A DNA stretch of 64,000 nucleotides from Gadus chalcogrammus (GCF_026213295.1 NC_079420.1:7730336-7794335); one strand, 5' to 3'; shown: positions 28,107 to 60,822, numbered from the stretch's first letter. A program made the numbers and translations. Notes: generated from the letters alone by a model not told the origin.

Positions 28107-30855
28107 TACTCCAGACCCCCCCCGACGCCAAGCCCGCCCCCCTCTCCCCGCCCTCCTCCTCCTCCCCCCTCTCCCACAGGAACGGCCCCCCCCCCTTCTT
28201 CTCCGGAGCGGAGTTTGGGAGGCGTCAAGGGGGAGGAGGGCCGGCCAGACAGCACTAATGATAACGCAGGGCAACGGACCTGGAGGAGGGGCCCCGTGGA
28301 GATAACAGAGGTTACTCTAGGGAGGGACAGGCCACCGATAGCAACACAGATAACAGCCTGACAATGACAGTCAGCAGGCACCGAGAGAGAGAGAGAGAGA
28401 GAAATAGAGATGCTACTTTGAACTTTGATTGAGGTTTTCATTGAATCGTGTACATTCTTCATTCCTTAAACTCTCAGGTTTTGTAATTTTCCAAATGGAG
28501 GATGATGGATGATTCCTCCTTCAATGGGAGTCGTTTGCCTATTAGATGACCTGGTTCAGATGTGCAAGGCTGCTTGCACAGGGGGGACAACCGTCCATTA
28601 TATCACGTAGACGCCTTGCCTGGAGCGGAATAACAAAGTGTTTTCACCAGCTAACATCTAACAGATATGACACATTCAGAACCCTATTGTTTGCTGCCTT
28701 CCATAATATATTTTCCTCTTTTCCTTTCTTAAACATGTTCCCAAAGCTCCTCCCTCCAAGGCACATATTTGTGTGACTCACCCAAATCATAAATCACTAA
28801 ACATCCAACCCAGAAACATATAAAACAAAAACAGGGATACTCCACAGCACCAAGGGTACGTGGGAGTTTAGATTTCTGCTGCACACTGCCCAAAAGAACA
28901 AACCAAATAATGGAACCAAACAGAACCCTTACTTTCACCTCATGCTCTGCAAAAGGTAAGGCATGTAAACCTTCACGACATGACAAGAAAAAACCAAGTT
29001 GAAAGCCTGAACGCAAACAGAGTGCAACTGATGAAGGGCAGACATGGCTGGGCCAATTTAGTCAGGGAGGACGCAGGCGTTGGATTGGCAGTAATTTCAA
29101 ACGAACGTGTCATTTCCTCCCCCAGGCCTGCCTCCAAGGGCTGCCTTCTCCTGGGTACTGGGGGGGGCTTCGGGTTACAGGAAACGCCGTCTGCGCGCCG
29201 GTGCCAGACGGCAGGCCCCTGCATAACACACAGCAGCAGCCTTCAACACCAACTTACCCCGCCTCGCCCTAATCAGCAACCAACAGGAGTAGACTCTCCC
29301 AATTAGCGTCAAACCACGGCGTCCAGCCGCCGCGCAATCACCTAGGAGAGTACATCACGTCGCAGCGTGCTGCTGCCGCCCGCGTGGACACAACGCCACC
29401 CCCCCCCTCCCCCTCCCCCTCCCTTCCACACGTTGTAACGACCAATCAGTGTGGGGTTTCAGGAGGGATGATTTCCCATATTCCCCGGAGGCACAACGTC
29501 TGTCCGTGCAATCTGTCACTGTGCGGGGGAGGAGGGGGGGAGGCCGTGGGTCCCGGGTCGGTGGAGGCTCCGGGAGCGTTCTGGGAAGTTTAGGTAATGC
29601 GATGACATGAGAGCGGAGAGGCAGGAATGCCGTGAGCCTGTCCAGTGATTGCTGGGATGTCTCTGTGTGTTAGCCCCTCTCTGGAGGACGGCTGTCACCA
29701 GAGCCGCTCGGCATGCTGGGGGATAGAGGCTGGGGGCTTCATTAGCCTCCGGGCCGATCCCGGAGGCTGCGGAGGCCTCACATTCCGTGGCATCCCCTGT
29801 TGGATCCTGGCTCCCCTCTTCGTTCCCGTCACCATGGCGACATGGGTGGACCCATCACACTGCCTTCAGCCCAGTTTTTCTTGGTTTCGCTAAAAGCAAA
29901 CTGACATAATACATTTCTGGATAACAGAATAAAAAAACACCCCAATGAAGCCATACATGTATTCCTTTTCGCAGTGTTGATAATATTTGTAACTAGTAAC
30001 CTGATTTGAACCGTGCAAACCTAACCCTAATATTTATTCCGCTAATCATGTCTTTAACAACCACAAACACGGGCAGTCGTTTTACAGGACGGTATATTGA
30101 GTCATTACTAAATAAAGACAGATGTGAAGAGGATGAGAAAAATGTGGGCTTTTTTTCTAAAAAGCAATGCGAACAAAAGGAATGAGTTAAATTGTACAGC
30201 AGGGATTTGATAGGTTAACTGCTCAGAATGTAGTACTATTTGTAGTAGTATTTGTAGTACTACATGTAGTCATGTGTAAGAGCCCCCCTTTCCCCCCAGC
30301 ATTCCACCAATCAGCAGCTTCCTCCATGTTTATACTACTGAGAAAAAGCAATTAATCGTTTTTTTGTATTAGCATATTGTGTGAATGTGAGTTAGACTTT
30401 TTTAATTTGTTTTTTTTGTACATTTGTTTTGCTTATTATTTGTAAAATAATGGACCTCTCAATGCTAAACCAAAAACGTATTACAACATTGCCAAGAAAT
30501 GGAAGTCAGAAAAATGAATTTCTGACTGACAAGTTGCGCTGGATACATTTGCTTTTCAAACTCTTTTTTTATTTTTTTTTGTTATATTAATCATGTATTT
30601 CAATTCCTGATATTGTGTAATATTGTTCCACTGCAGTAAGTTATTGCACTTACAATGTTGAAGAGACATGATTGACTTGCATTGGCGTATTGGTCATTCT
30701 GAAGCCAGAGTTGCCGTATAGAATATACCTTTAAGAAATGGGCTCCATGGCTAGCATCGCTGAGTGACGCTCAAAGTGCTGGTACTAATGTTTGTAAAGA
30801 AGTTGCTGTTCAAGTTTGTGATATCTTGAAATAAATTGATCTTATTATTTACTGA
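28107..30855 (+). other. alx4: alx4 3' UTR (probable)
   Basis: The region follows the stop codon and contains no open frame that resembles a protein. Its first 100 bases are extremely C-rich, followed by a short GA repeat at about 28386-28402. A stretch at about 30,640-30,840 ends with AATAAA at 30830-30835, the best candidate polyadenylation signal. Earlier AATAAA hexamers at about 29928 and 30111 could give shorter transcripts. The 3' end is inferred from these signals, not from transcript data. Confidence 0.5.
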
Positions 30856-33800
30856 ATAATTAAAAAAGGGGTTCTTCTTTTAAATAAGGTATCCGCAGAT
30901 GAGGGCACATCGTCAAGATACACACAACCGCACAGACGCACGCACACACGCTACTCAACAAGTCAATCACAGAGACAAGAACACATGGGATGGGATCGCT
31001 TCAGACTTTTTAGCAAACACTTAGTTTCACAAGGACAGAATTCGTAGACAGAAATAGCCGCCATCAATCAAACCCAAACGCATCTTGCTCACTCATGTTG
31101 TCTGAGTGTGCGTGCGTGCGTGCGCTCGTGAGTGAGTTGTGCATCGTTGAAAAATGTAATGCGTGCTGGAGAAGAAAGGTTGAAGATGTGCAATTTTTCA
31201 CAGCAGTTTCCAGATGGGACGCTGGGGCGATTATGCCCAACGTGAAGGATCTAATGCCTCAAACGGACGTTAAACACCACCAGGTGCTCTTCCCGGACCA
31301 CACGCTCCTACACCATGGTCACGTTCAGGGGCAATGGTATAGTTATGGTTAGATTTTGACGCAACGCAGTGATCACGCACTCATTTCGACGCAGTCGTGA
31401 ACCTGTTTTGGTTCTTGGTCGGGTTTAAAATTTTAACGTTGAAAGAAAAACTTTAAAATGGCGGCGTTTAGAGAAGTGAGAACCGGAGAAGCGGATTGCC
31501 GGAAATGATGTAGTTAGCGGAACAATCCCAGCCCTTGCTGCTGCGTTGCCTCGACGCAAGGTTACGATTTTTGGGAGGCTGGCGTGAAACCCACAAACCC
31601 AAAAACATCATCATCTCAATCTGATCTATAATAAAAGTAATGTTTGAGTTGCAGTGCAATTCAAGGCAGTACATTTTCCACACACACACTTGCGTACATT
31701 TGTGCATGGATCGGGTTACAGCTGAGGAGGGCCACAAACAAACACGTCAGATTGCGAAGTTCATTCCATGGCTGACGCCGTTCTGTCTCTCCATCCTGAA
31801 CGTGGGCAGCAGGGATCAACAAGCCAGCGCAGGGGAAGAGCAGCGACCCACTGTGGCCCTTACAGCACTCGTTAAACATAATAGGCTCAGCCAGGCCCCC
31901 ACTGACACCCCTAATGGAGGCCTCGGAGAGGTTAAAGTACCATGAGGAACATTAAGGTCCCTTCAAAGTTCACCCCCCAAACCCTTACAACACTGGATAC
32001 AGGCTATGGAGGGAAAAATCAGGAGAGGTCCAATTCAGTATTCCACCTTTCCTCCCTTCTTTTCCATTTGTCGGTGTGCCAATCAAACTGCTCCATAAAC
32101 AAATTGCTGCGATCTCGACGGGTGCTCATTAAAGGGCCGTCATTAGCGAGACCGGGGTCGTAAATCCGCACTTAGATTATCTTTTAGCGAGACATCTCTA
32201 ATAGGGTTGCCGGTTTGATTTGACACCCGAGCCAGCGGTGTTTAATGATCACATTTACATTGCAATAAAAATGCTTAGAGTACTGTAGTAAATCCCACAA
32301 ATTCCTCCCACACACTTTTTTGGCAAGAGAAATAACTCCAGAACACTGTGGATCTCAGGAACACGGAGCAGAAGCCAAATGACTGCGTGATCAAAGAAGG
32401 AGCCAATGGGATCTCTCACCGAGGGACTTGTGCGACAGGTAAAGTGGCACAAGCAGAAGCAGAATGTATGAGCCAATGAGCGAGGAGTCCAGCTCCCTTA
32501 CGTGACCCCGAAACCACAACTTGAGTTAGGGGAAAGCCATATAGAAGATATATGGATGCTGCTGTATGGAACATAAAAGCAAATGGCATCGTCTGCCGTG
32601 GTCATAAGTCTCCAGGCCCAGATACAAGTGCAGGAGAGCAGCGAGGAGACAAAGCGCGGCATAAATTAACAGAATTCTCAGAGGAAGTCAACCCTCAGAA
32701 TGACGCTAGTAAACGTCTTGAAATGAGCCGAAGTTCACTTAATTAAGATAATCTGCTGTCGGCATTTACATTCCAGTGATTTTTGTCATTGCTCTGTGAT
32801 ACCCAGCCAGTGGCAGACCAATGCTAACCGATAGAAGTCTACGGATGGCTCCATTCCCATGTCACCTTCTAATGGTCCCTTTGGCAGTTGGCCACTGCAT
32901 AATAACTACAATCTCCTCCATCAAGGAATTAGCTCCGTCTCTGCACTCATAACGCCAAACACAACTGTACTTTAGGTACACACTTTTGTCCTGTCTGCAT
33001 GACAAAAACAACATTTCGCTGCCTCATTTTAACGATGACATGGTTTCCATACTATTCTGCAGGGGTAGACTTCAGCTCCAAGGAAGGAAATTAAACCAGG
33101 CTTCTTCCCATGCCTAGGGGCTTATCAGTGTGCGTTGTTTGGGCTGCGGCCTTGTGGGTGAGCTCTGCCTATATTTTCCCATCGGTTGCTAGTAAATGCC
33201 TTTGTGCTGCGCTAGTTGCCCATCAGGCATCTCTGTGGTATGTTACCATGGGGACAAGTTCCTGACGTCTTGCATCATTCCATCCCCAAGTCCCAGCCAT
33301 AAAACTGTGCTTTACTGCCACACGGAAATGTCTTTTGTGGCTTCGTGACATGCGAATGTCAACAGAGAAGGTATAAGGATTAAAAGTGGCGCCGACACAT
33401 GGAAGTAGGCTGCTTGCAGGGTAAAAGGAGGCGAGTGAGCCTCTTCATCATGGGGCGAATGTGTTAAATCAACACCAAAAGGTTCGGGTCTTTCATTAAC
33501 ACAATATAAAAAGAGAGGCAATAAAACTATTTGTTTTACTCCTAGTTTATAACGTGGCAGAGGGAGACTCCCAGCACTGTCTTCTAAGCCCGCGACAAAA
33601 CAAACAAGGCCCTTGAACTGGCTTTCTCTTACTACTATAATGAATTTTAAGTACCCGCCATAACATTAATGGTCACAAAGTAGTTGGTTAGGGTGTTTGG
33701 TGGGGAGGTCTCTTTTGCCCCTCGACCTTGAACCAAATAAGCCTCTCTCGTTACCTTTGGAAACGCTGCAATCGGGGTAGTGTGACTAACCTCCTCACCC

Positions 33801-34689
33801 CAGCCCCTCGGTTGGGCCATTGCTGGGCCTCCCCCACAACATGTTTCCAATTAGGAATCCGGCCAATACGGGGTGGCAATGCGTCCCTCCAATTCATCAT
33901 GCTCTCAATATTCAGATCTTATTCCTTTACACATCAAGCACTCATCCACACTTCCCCCCCACCACCACCACCCACACCACCACCGGCCCTGTCACCAGAT
34001 CTCTTTCTCTTTGCAGCTCTGGGGTCAGAAACACTGACCTCTCCTGCGGAGGTTGATGTGAGCTTGGGTTTCTTAGGTTCTTGATTGACAGGCCGCGCAT
34101 AACAAACCCCATAACAAAAAGCCCCCCAGAGGAAATGAGTGTAATGAAATGATGACATATTCACTCCACTTTAAGCATTGTCCTGCTATACCATGGAACA
34201 GGGGGCGGGGCCAGGCCAGGGGCGGGGCCTAACTGATAGAACGTCAAACCCCGGACCGGAGATATTGTAAACGCGGACTAAACTACGAGACGTTGACTGC
34301 CTGTCAACAGAACGACCGCTGGTCAGGGAGAATTATCTTTAGCTCGATGCGGTGTGGTGCGCACTCGCCTAGGGACAGAACCCGGACCAGGTCTATTTGT
34401 AGTCACCAGTTAAAACCCGGTCCTGTTGACGAAAAACACATGGCCCTAAACGACTGTCGGGACGACAAGAGGGCTCTCATGGAAGAGGTGGTGACGCTCG
34501 GTCTGAGAAAAATCCCATCCAAACACTCATTTCCTGCCAGTTAAGTCACACTTCCTGTTTCATGCTGGGCCCATCGCTCGTTCGGGGACACAGAAACCGC
34601 CAAACCGACGTTTGAGGACGAGACGTATTCTGTGGGACGTTGTCAGTTCCACCACAACAACCGGGCTTTGTCCCGGAACACAGCTCATC
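30856..34689. other. Intergenic sequence between alx4 and tspan18 (proximal part)
   Basis: No coding exon is seen. The stretch holds two CNE-like blocks (about 32085-32270 and 32640-32850), a pair of GC boxes at 34203-34229 (gggggcggggcc and ggggcggggcc), and a possible decayed MITE near 31340-31570 with the 9-base inverted words GCAACGCAG and CTGCGTTGC. Confidence 0.5.
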
Positions 34690-35025
34690 ACAGAGGAGCT
34701 GGCTTCCAATGAACTGAACTACGCTACTCAAGGCCTTTCTGCCTCTGCCTCGCCGTCCATCAGAGTTAGGAGGCTTCGTCAGAACTGAACAAGGCCACTC
34801 CAGCCCTTTCTGCCTCGCGGTCCATCAGAGTGGAGCAGGCTTCCACTGAACTGACCTAGGCTGCTCTAGCCCTTTCTGCCTGGCAGTCCATCAGTGGAGC
34901 TGGCTTCCACTGAACTGAACTATACTCTCGCCCTCTCTGCCTCTGCCTCGCAGCCTATCAGAGTGGATCTGGCTTCTACCGAACGGAACTGGGCTACTCT
35001 AGGCCTTTCTGCATCGCAAGGTTGT
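34690..35025. repeat. Minisatellite, about 5 units of 63-70 bp
   Basis: Each unit contains gagctggcttccactgaac, a gctactc word, cctttctgcctc and gtccatcagagt. Copies start near 34696, 34765, 34832, 34895 and 34965 and differ by small indels and substitutions. Confidence 0.85.
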
Positions 35026-37689
35026 TTCTTTTTCTCTGATTATATTTCTGTTGCAGAGTGATCCTCAGAGTTATGAGGTTGGGGGTGTTTGGGGGAGAGG
35101 GACTCCCAGGCCCCACCACTCCACCGGAACTCACACCTTGGGCTGTGGATAAACACAAGGGGGAGATGGAGGTTTGATGTGAGAGCGGGGTTCGTACATG
35201 AAGGGGGGAAAAGGACTTTTGTAATCCTCTGGGAGTCCCAACACTCATATATCAGCAAGCATGAAAGTTGAAAAAAGAGATGGGCGTTAGTGTGGGGTGG
35301 GGTGGGTGGAGGTAGAATAAACTGAACACACCGTTTCCAGGGAAACACATCAATCCGCTATGCTCTCGTCTCACTCTCCGGTCTGAATTTGTATGAGCAG
35401 ATAATAGATACTAAATAGATACTAGATCTATTAGATATCGTACTATACTATAGGCGCTAACACATAAAGGCTACATGTATATCAGTGACAAAATAGCTAC
35501 ATGCTAAATACTACCATACAGAGAACAAACTATGTCATGGAATTACTGCAATGAAATAAACATAATCTAGTCTGGACACATGAGATTTCACATGAGAAAA
35601 ATAAGAGTTAAGCATTACATACTCCTAAACTCTCCCCCCTCCCCCCAAATCAGATTTAGACATTTTGCGCTAATGGTTAGGCTGTGTACTCTAATGTTGC
35701 ACTAATTGACAATGCGGACAATGCTTACAGGTTGACAAGTTCGAGCTAAGACACTCAATTTCTAACTTCATCCAATTTGAGCTATTGATCTCAACCTCGG
35801 ACCTGCTTGTAAAAAAAAAGCGATATCTACAAGATATAAATAACTCAGATATAATAAGTTCAGGGTCCCTGGGAAGTCTCCAGCATACCCACGCCGTACC
35901 GGTGCAGACGGGACTGATGATCGCGTACCTAGTCGAACACTAATAGGACACGTGTGGGGTGAGTCCTGGGCGTGTGGCTGGCGTGTGTAAAACACTCAGC
36001 TCTGTAGCCCAGAGCTGACCACCAGTAACACTTAGCAGCTGCTAAATGCTCCGCAACATCTTGACCCGAATCAATGCCGACGTTACCTATAGGAGGTTAC
36101 GGGGGGAGAGAGACTGACACACTTGGCCGCTACTGCAGGCCTGTGTTCTCATTCAGGACAACATGTGAGCTGCAATGCAGCCGAACGGCAAAGACACACT
36201 GTAGTAATTTATGGTTGTCATTTTTGGGCAGTCGATCCAAATTTTGCTTTGTTCGTCACAAATATTTTTGAAGGATACAATCTTGAACTCTAAAGCCCTT
36301 CGAGGGAACTGATTCAGGAACATTTTTGATGCCGAGACTCAGGGGAAGAGAAACAACTGGCAACATCTGGCAACAACACACATACAGATGCTGTTGAGGC
36401 CAACATGTGGCAAGTAACAACAATAGGTTAACCCAATTTAAATAATGAGTCAGAATTTGCAAAGGATGACTAACCTTTCTTAAGGGCGGAGACAAACTTT
36501 CACTGCTTGACATTTGGAAGAGAATGCAAACATGAGTCAATTGAGAATTTAATTGTTCTTCACCGGTCTTAGAAATGTCCCGTAGGCATAGCTCGTAACT
36601 TATCTAAAGTAGGAAGTATTCTACTGCCCCCATGTGGCAAGATTGTATATTATCACAATAAGGTGTATATCAAAATACTTCTAATTGTAGGGTTAACCCT
36701 AACCCTAATAATGCACTCGGCATGAGTTTTTTTTATTGAATAATGTATGAATGAATATCGCTTTTAACATTAACACTTCACCTTACCTTAGTTAAAATGA
36801 ACTCCACTAGTAAACATTATTGTAATTTATTTCTTACCCGCGAAGAAAAGAGAAAGTCTTTCTGGAGGTCTTTAAAGAAGACTGACTCTCTCTTCGGCAT
36901 GACAGCAAACCGACAGCATACTGACAGATCCACAACCCAACGTTTCAGGGGCCAGCGACAGCCTTGACAACCACACGTTGATTGATTGACACCCACACCA
37001 GAACCAATCAGTGATTCAGACGCCTGGTGCGTTTGTGTTTTTTTGATTAGATTAGGTAAAAATGAGTGAACATTAGTGGGTCAATGTAGTCTAAGTACAA
37101 TATTATTATTATTATTATTATTTTAATTTAGGTGGAAACATGCGAGTGTTTAACAAATGTCTGAATCTGACACCCGTCCGGGATGATCCCTCACAAACCG
37201 GTCTGGTCACACTTAACTTTTGTATTTTGACATACTAGAGCTGTGTTAGCCACAATCTAACACAAAAAAAGAACTTGTCTGTCATATTTTTGGGATAGGA
37301 CTATATAAAAACATGTCTACCAAGGCACGTGTCTGAAACCTGCAGCCAATCACCAAACAGAACAGGCCCCTTTCACAGGTGTGGCTCATTTAATTAATTG
37401 TTGGTCCGTTTTAATTAGGTATGGCAGTCAAATGTGGACATGAAACACCGTGTAGCAGCAATGACGTCCAGAAAAATAAAGCTGCCATGACTTACTCGAC
37501 CACAGAGTGGCGCTGCTTCGACTGGCCAACTTGGCGATTGACGCTGCGCTTGCTTGAGCAGTTATTTAAACGTGAAAAACATTTTAAGCTGACCCATGAA
37601 TTCATATTAATGAAGTAACCGCTAATCAAATAAATTATGATTCATTTTTTAAGACATGAATGTGTTTGAAATTGTGTTGTTAAAGTGGA
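35026..37689. other. Intergenic sequence between alx4 and tspan18 (distal part)
   Basis: I see no gene, RNA or large repeat. A short ATT run is at about 37103-37121 and a telomere-like ccctaaccctaa word near 36700, too short to be meaningful. Confidence 0.5.
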
Positions 37690-44430
<6,741 letters not shown>

Positions 44431-45200
44431 GGCGGTCCCCCTCGCTGAAGCTTCTCCCTGCCCCTGAAACAGCAAGACAAACGGACAAAAATTGTTATTC
44501 AATGCCTTGCCCCAGCCATTTATTATAGTTCTGCTGAATGAACGGGAGTATTCACAGCAGAAAAAGGTATCCAGCTGCAAGTGTCGGGAAACGTCACCCT
44601 GTGAAAACCTACCCTCAAATTGTTTTTGTAATGAGTCCTGCCTGTCAGATACCCACGACGCCGTCGTTTTAGATAGCGCAGGCTCAGCAGAAACACCCAG
44701 CAGAAACCCTCAGCAGTAAAAGAAAAACAGCAGAAAGGCTCCCAGAGAAAATCGAATCTTGGTTATTTCCCTCTTCTCCTTTCCCCTATGCAAAACTACA
44801 CACGTGACCCAAACACCACAAAAAAAACTAATTTCTAAGTTTATAGTCTAGCGCCACGAGGTGATTGGGCCCTAGTTTCCGTCTCCCTGGACCAGAGCAG
44901 GTCCCCTGCATATCAGTGGAGCTTAAACAGGCGCCGTGCATCTTTGAGCGATCTTGGGCATATGATAGCCAACAGGGGTCTCATTAACTGACAACACGTG
45001 GCCCCTTTAGTCCGGAGCCTGTCCCATTTAATTTAATGGGAGTCAGGAGCCTGGAGGGGGCTCCGAATGGCCATTCTTTTACCTGACATAAACACACTCT
45101 CCCTGATGAGGACCTGCGCAGGAAGCACTCTCACATAATGAAGAGACCCTCCTTTTTCATTATAGGAGACAACATGGGACTGGGAGACCCTCAGTCCGTG

Positions 45201-45201
<1 letters not shown>

Positions 45202-45233
<32 letters not shown>
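45202..45233. repeat. C32 homopolymer
   Basis: An uninterrupted run of 32 C residues. Confidence 0.95.
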
Positions 45234-45404
45234 TACTAACCATACCCTCTATTCTATAGTATTCTGGCCCGTCAACAATGCGTCCCCATGTGTTGAAGGT
45301 ATCTACCATCTGGTAAACAATTAAATTGTCCGAGGGAGTAAACTCAACGTCTCAGTGTTTTTCCCCCCCTAAACTCGTCTGAGGCAGCTCATTGCCCCGC
45401 TATA

Positions 45405-45555
45405 ATTGCGATCTCTGTGGAAGACGAAAATTAATTATTTTGCAGAAACAGGCTGGCAGTCTTTACTTTGTAGTGATGATTATTTATTTGCCTTCCTGCC
45501 TTGCCAGAATCAAGCCCTGGCTAGATAAATAAATCAGACGAAAGGGAGCTGAGTC
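45405..45555. promoter_or_regulatory. Candidate conserved noncoding block upstream of tspan18 coding region
   Basis: A repeat-free segment with AATTAATTATTTTGCAG, a GATTATTTATTTGCC word and a TAAATAAATCAG word. The composition suggests a homeodomain/forkhead-type enhancer core. This is a guess from sequence texture. Confidence 0.22.
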
Positions 45556-45883
45556 GGTTTGTTTTGGAGGAAAGAAATACGCAAACAGCAGTTGTCTGCA
45601 ATTCAACACGGGCCAAACACAAGTCAGGACGGATAACCTAAATTGCCGTCTCTCACTTCACTTCCCTTCTGGGATTTACCGCACGTCCATCACGCATGAC
45701 GGTTCTCATTCTTTAGGCAGCCCCTTGGACTGACTGACGCTCTGCTGCAAATCCACTCTCCTGGGCGAACTCTGTGCTCATTGCGAGCAGCGCCGAAGGC
45801 TTCGGTGGCACTGCAACGCGGCCTGGCTGCCTGTCCAACTGCCCGGGTTAGACAGAGTGCACGCACGGGCTCCTCGGGGAGGA

Positions 45884-45906
<23 letters not shown>
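45884..45906. repeat. G23 homopolymer
   Basis: An uninterrupted G run inside a GC-rich, CpG-containing segment (45720-45960). Confidence 0.94.
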
Positions 45907-45914
<8 letters not shown>

Positions 45915-47560
45915 GCGCTCAACCCCTGGCTGTGGTTACATTTCACGGAGCATCCACGTTTCGCAGGGGGAAAAGCTAATAAATAACAGGTATATGGTCA
46001 GACACTGTAATGATACGCATTACTGCTGAGGCGTAAGAGGTGCACGCCCAGGATTTTCTCCTTGCACCGGCTAGTGTCCTAATGATTATTTTCCATTTCC
46101 TTCACTCTCCCCGGACTCTGGGAAATTGATTTAAGGCTGTGGTTAAACACCTCCTCTAAATCATAATGATATGCTCGGGTATTGATCATTCCAGCCCGTG
46201 GTGTTCTGAGAGCAGCAAGTGGCCTCGTTGCAAGAGATGGGTTTTAATTACACCCCTCTTCTCCCCGTGCCCTACTGGAAGGCCTAACCGGGGCACAGGA
46301 GGTCTTAATTGAGATTTGCATACATTACAGGCTGTAATGTGGAAGAGAGGCCAATCGCTCTCATCCTCCCTCCCTTCCATCTATTCAGTCCAGGCCGAGC
46401 ATGTGATGGGAGAAAATGCATTTAATGGAGCGTGGGATGAAAAATGGCGGAATGGGGGGGCGGGGAGGAGGTGATGGTGGATGGCTGGAAAGATTTTGTT
46501 TCAAAGCTTAACGCATGTTTGAAACCGAATGTTTGATTCCGTTCCCGGCCTTGCCCCTTTCCCGCCCTCCTCCCACTCAGGGTGGAATCGCCGTCTGATT
46601 CGCAGCCAATCTTTTTTGAGCATTAAAATGTATTAGCAGTAATAAAAATGCAGAGCGCCGCAAGGACCCGACACAGGCTAGCGGAATAACAAGTCCGACG
46701 GCGCAGCGCTGGCGCGGTATAAATCAAACTGCCACCGGACCCTCGAGAAAGTGCAGAGTAAACAAAGTGGTGTTTCCCATCGAGCCCCTGGGAGAGCAGG
46801 TCCTCATCGATCACACCGCACCGTCTTAGAACCAGAGGGTTACCACCGCGCTGGCTCCCCTGCTACAACAACACTTCATGCAAACTGAGATAGATTACCG
46901 TCGGATTAAAAACAGATCATCATCAAGGAAGAAATGCTTTGCTGTGCGTGAGTGTTTCGATTCTGTTCGGCGTCGATGTGGAACAAAAATAAACGCAGCC
47001 GCTTCTGGGCCACGAGGATTGTTCTAGAATTATAGAAGTGTGCAAGTTGGTGAATAGGCAACATGTTTATCTAACGTTCTAAATATCATTCAACCGGGGC
47101 GAAGGCCATTAGCAAACTCTGCAGCTGTCAAGTCACCACAAAATGCCACACAGTACTAAAATATCCATCTGAACTCCTGCTTACTGTACCCCGAGTACTG
47201 ATCCATAGTCAGCTGGGGCAGTTAAGCCAAGGAGGCGTGACGGATTAATGAGATGTGATCCTAAATCAGCTGTGCAGCCGTGTCAGATGCCAGTCGACTG
47301 TAAAGAGGACCAAGTCATGACCTACAATGCTTTCCTTGGATATAGTATATAGCAGAAGGACGGCAAAAACGGAGACTATAATAGACGTAGTCGTGTGATA
47401 TTTTCAGTCTGAAACCGCACTAGGCCTTGCTTGAACCTTAACACAATCAGCCCCCCCGGCCAACCGAGTGCAAAAAGGAGATAAAGAAGACGTCGTAGGG
47501 GGTGGGGTGGGGGGGCTCCCCCATATTAATAGAACATCCTTGCATGGCTCTCCTTGAAGT

Positions 47561-48450
47561 TGACACCCTGAAGCACGATTAATGAAGTGAGCCCATATTC
47601 CCCCCGCTCCGCTCGCCACCGCCGCGCGCAAATGGATAAGCAAGACAAGGACACGGTGTCTGCATCTGAGCACCCCCCCCCCAACCCACCAGGGCCCTCC
47701 CCACCCCACAAATTCATTCCCGAGACGCCGCTAAGGCCCACTTCACCCGGGACATGCGGCCGCATACGAAACCATCATTAACACGGGGGACAGCGCTGAG
47801 CTCGTGTGGATCGACGCTTGAACCCGCCGAATGCCATTGACCCTCTAAACGATCACCTGTAATGGACCCCTGGGGAGGGTGCGAATCCCTCCTCCGGGGC
47901 TCTTCCCATGAGCAGGGGGGGGGGGGGGAGCAGGTGTCCTCAGCCCTCATTGTGCTACGACCATCCTTGAGCCACAATAGTCTCACATTCGGATGCGTCG
48001 GATACCCGCTAATTGAAGCACTCGGCGACCCCACACACTCACATACGCACGGCCACACCCTTCATCTCAATTAAAAGCCCATTTTCATCTTTCGCCACGA
48101 CTTGCTACATCAGTCTCGGCGAGTGCACACCTCAAAGTGGGGAGGAAAAAGGATTCTTCCATCGCAGCCTGCGCCGGCTTCCCCCTGAGGTGCGCAGTCC
48201 CTTAATGAACCGCCAATTAGAGGGGGAATGAGCCCTGGGCCGCGCTGTCACGCGGAGGGGCTTTGAAGCGAGCTGAATGCCGATCGGCGTTATCACCCGT
48301 TTCCCCGCTCAGAGGGCATGGACTCGCAGACAAACACGGAGCAGCGCAACCGTGGAGGGAAAAGAGTCCGCTAAAAGTAGCTCAAAGGCAAACCGGGCGC
48401 CGCGGTATGTGTTGTAGCATGCGTGGGCGTAGCTTCGGGAGAGCACAGGG
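47561..48450. promoter_or_regulatory. CpG-rich region, possible promoter
   Basis: CpG dinucleotides are dense, for example around gccaccgccgcgcgc (about 47615-47630), gcggccgcatacg (about 47757-47768) and cgcgctgtcacgcgg (about 48241-48255), in contrast with the neighbouring sequence. Fish CpG islands often mark promoters, so this is a candidate leader-exon site for tspan18, about 3-4 kb upstream of its first coding exon. No start-site signal is clear. Confidence 0.25.

Positions 48451-60743
<12,293 letters not shown>

Positions 60744-60822
<79 letters not shown>
60744..60822. repeat. (GT)39 microsatellite
   Basis: An uninterrupted GT run of 79 bases. Confidence 0.97.

Larger units (their letters stand above)
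44464..47560 (-). other. tspan18 5' region, no coding exon seen
   Basis: A noncoding leader exon is expected upstream of 44463 because the first coding exon begins with a splice acceptor, but none can be recognised by sequence. The region holds C32, G23 and AT-rich blocks that could be regulatory. Confidence 0.45.

Noticed and set aside
28107..28180. Possible further alx4 exon with acceptor-like ctcccacag after the stop
   Set aside because: The OAR motif and stop codon already complete the protein; the C-rich tract only mimics an acceptor.
36690..36715. Telomere-like ccctaaccctaa word
   Set aside because: Only about two units; similar short words occur near 13375 and 15370, so it is not an interstitial telomere array.
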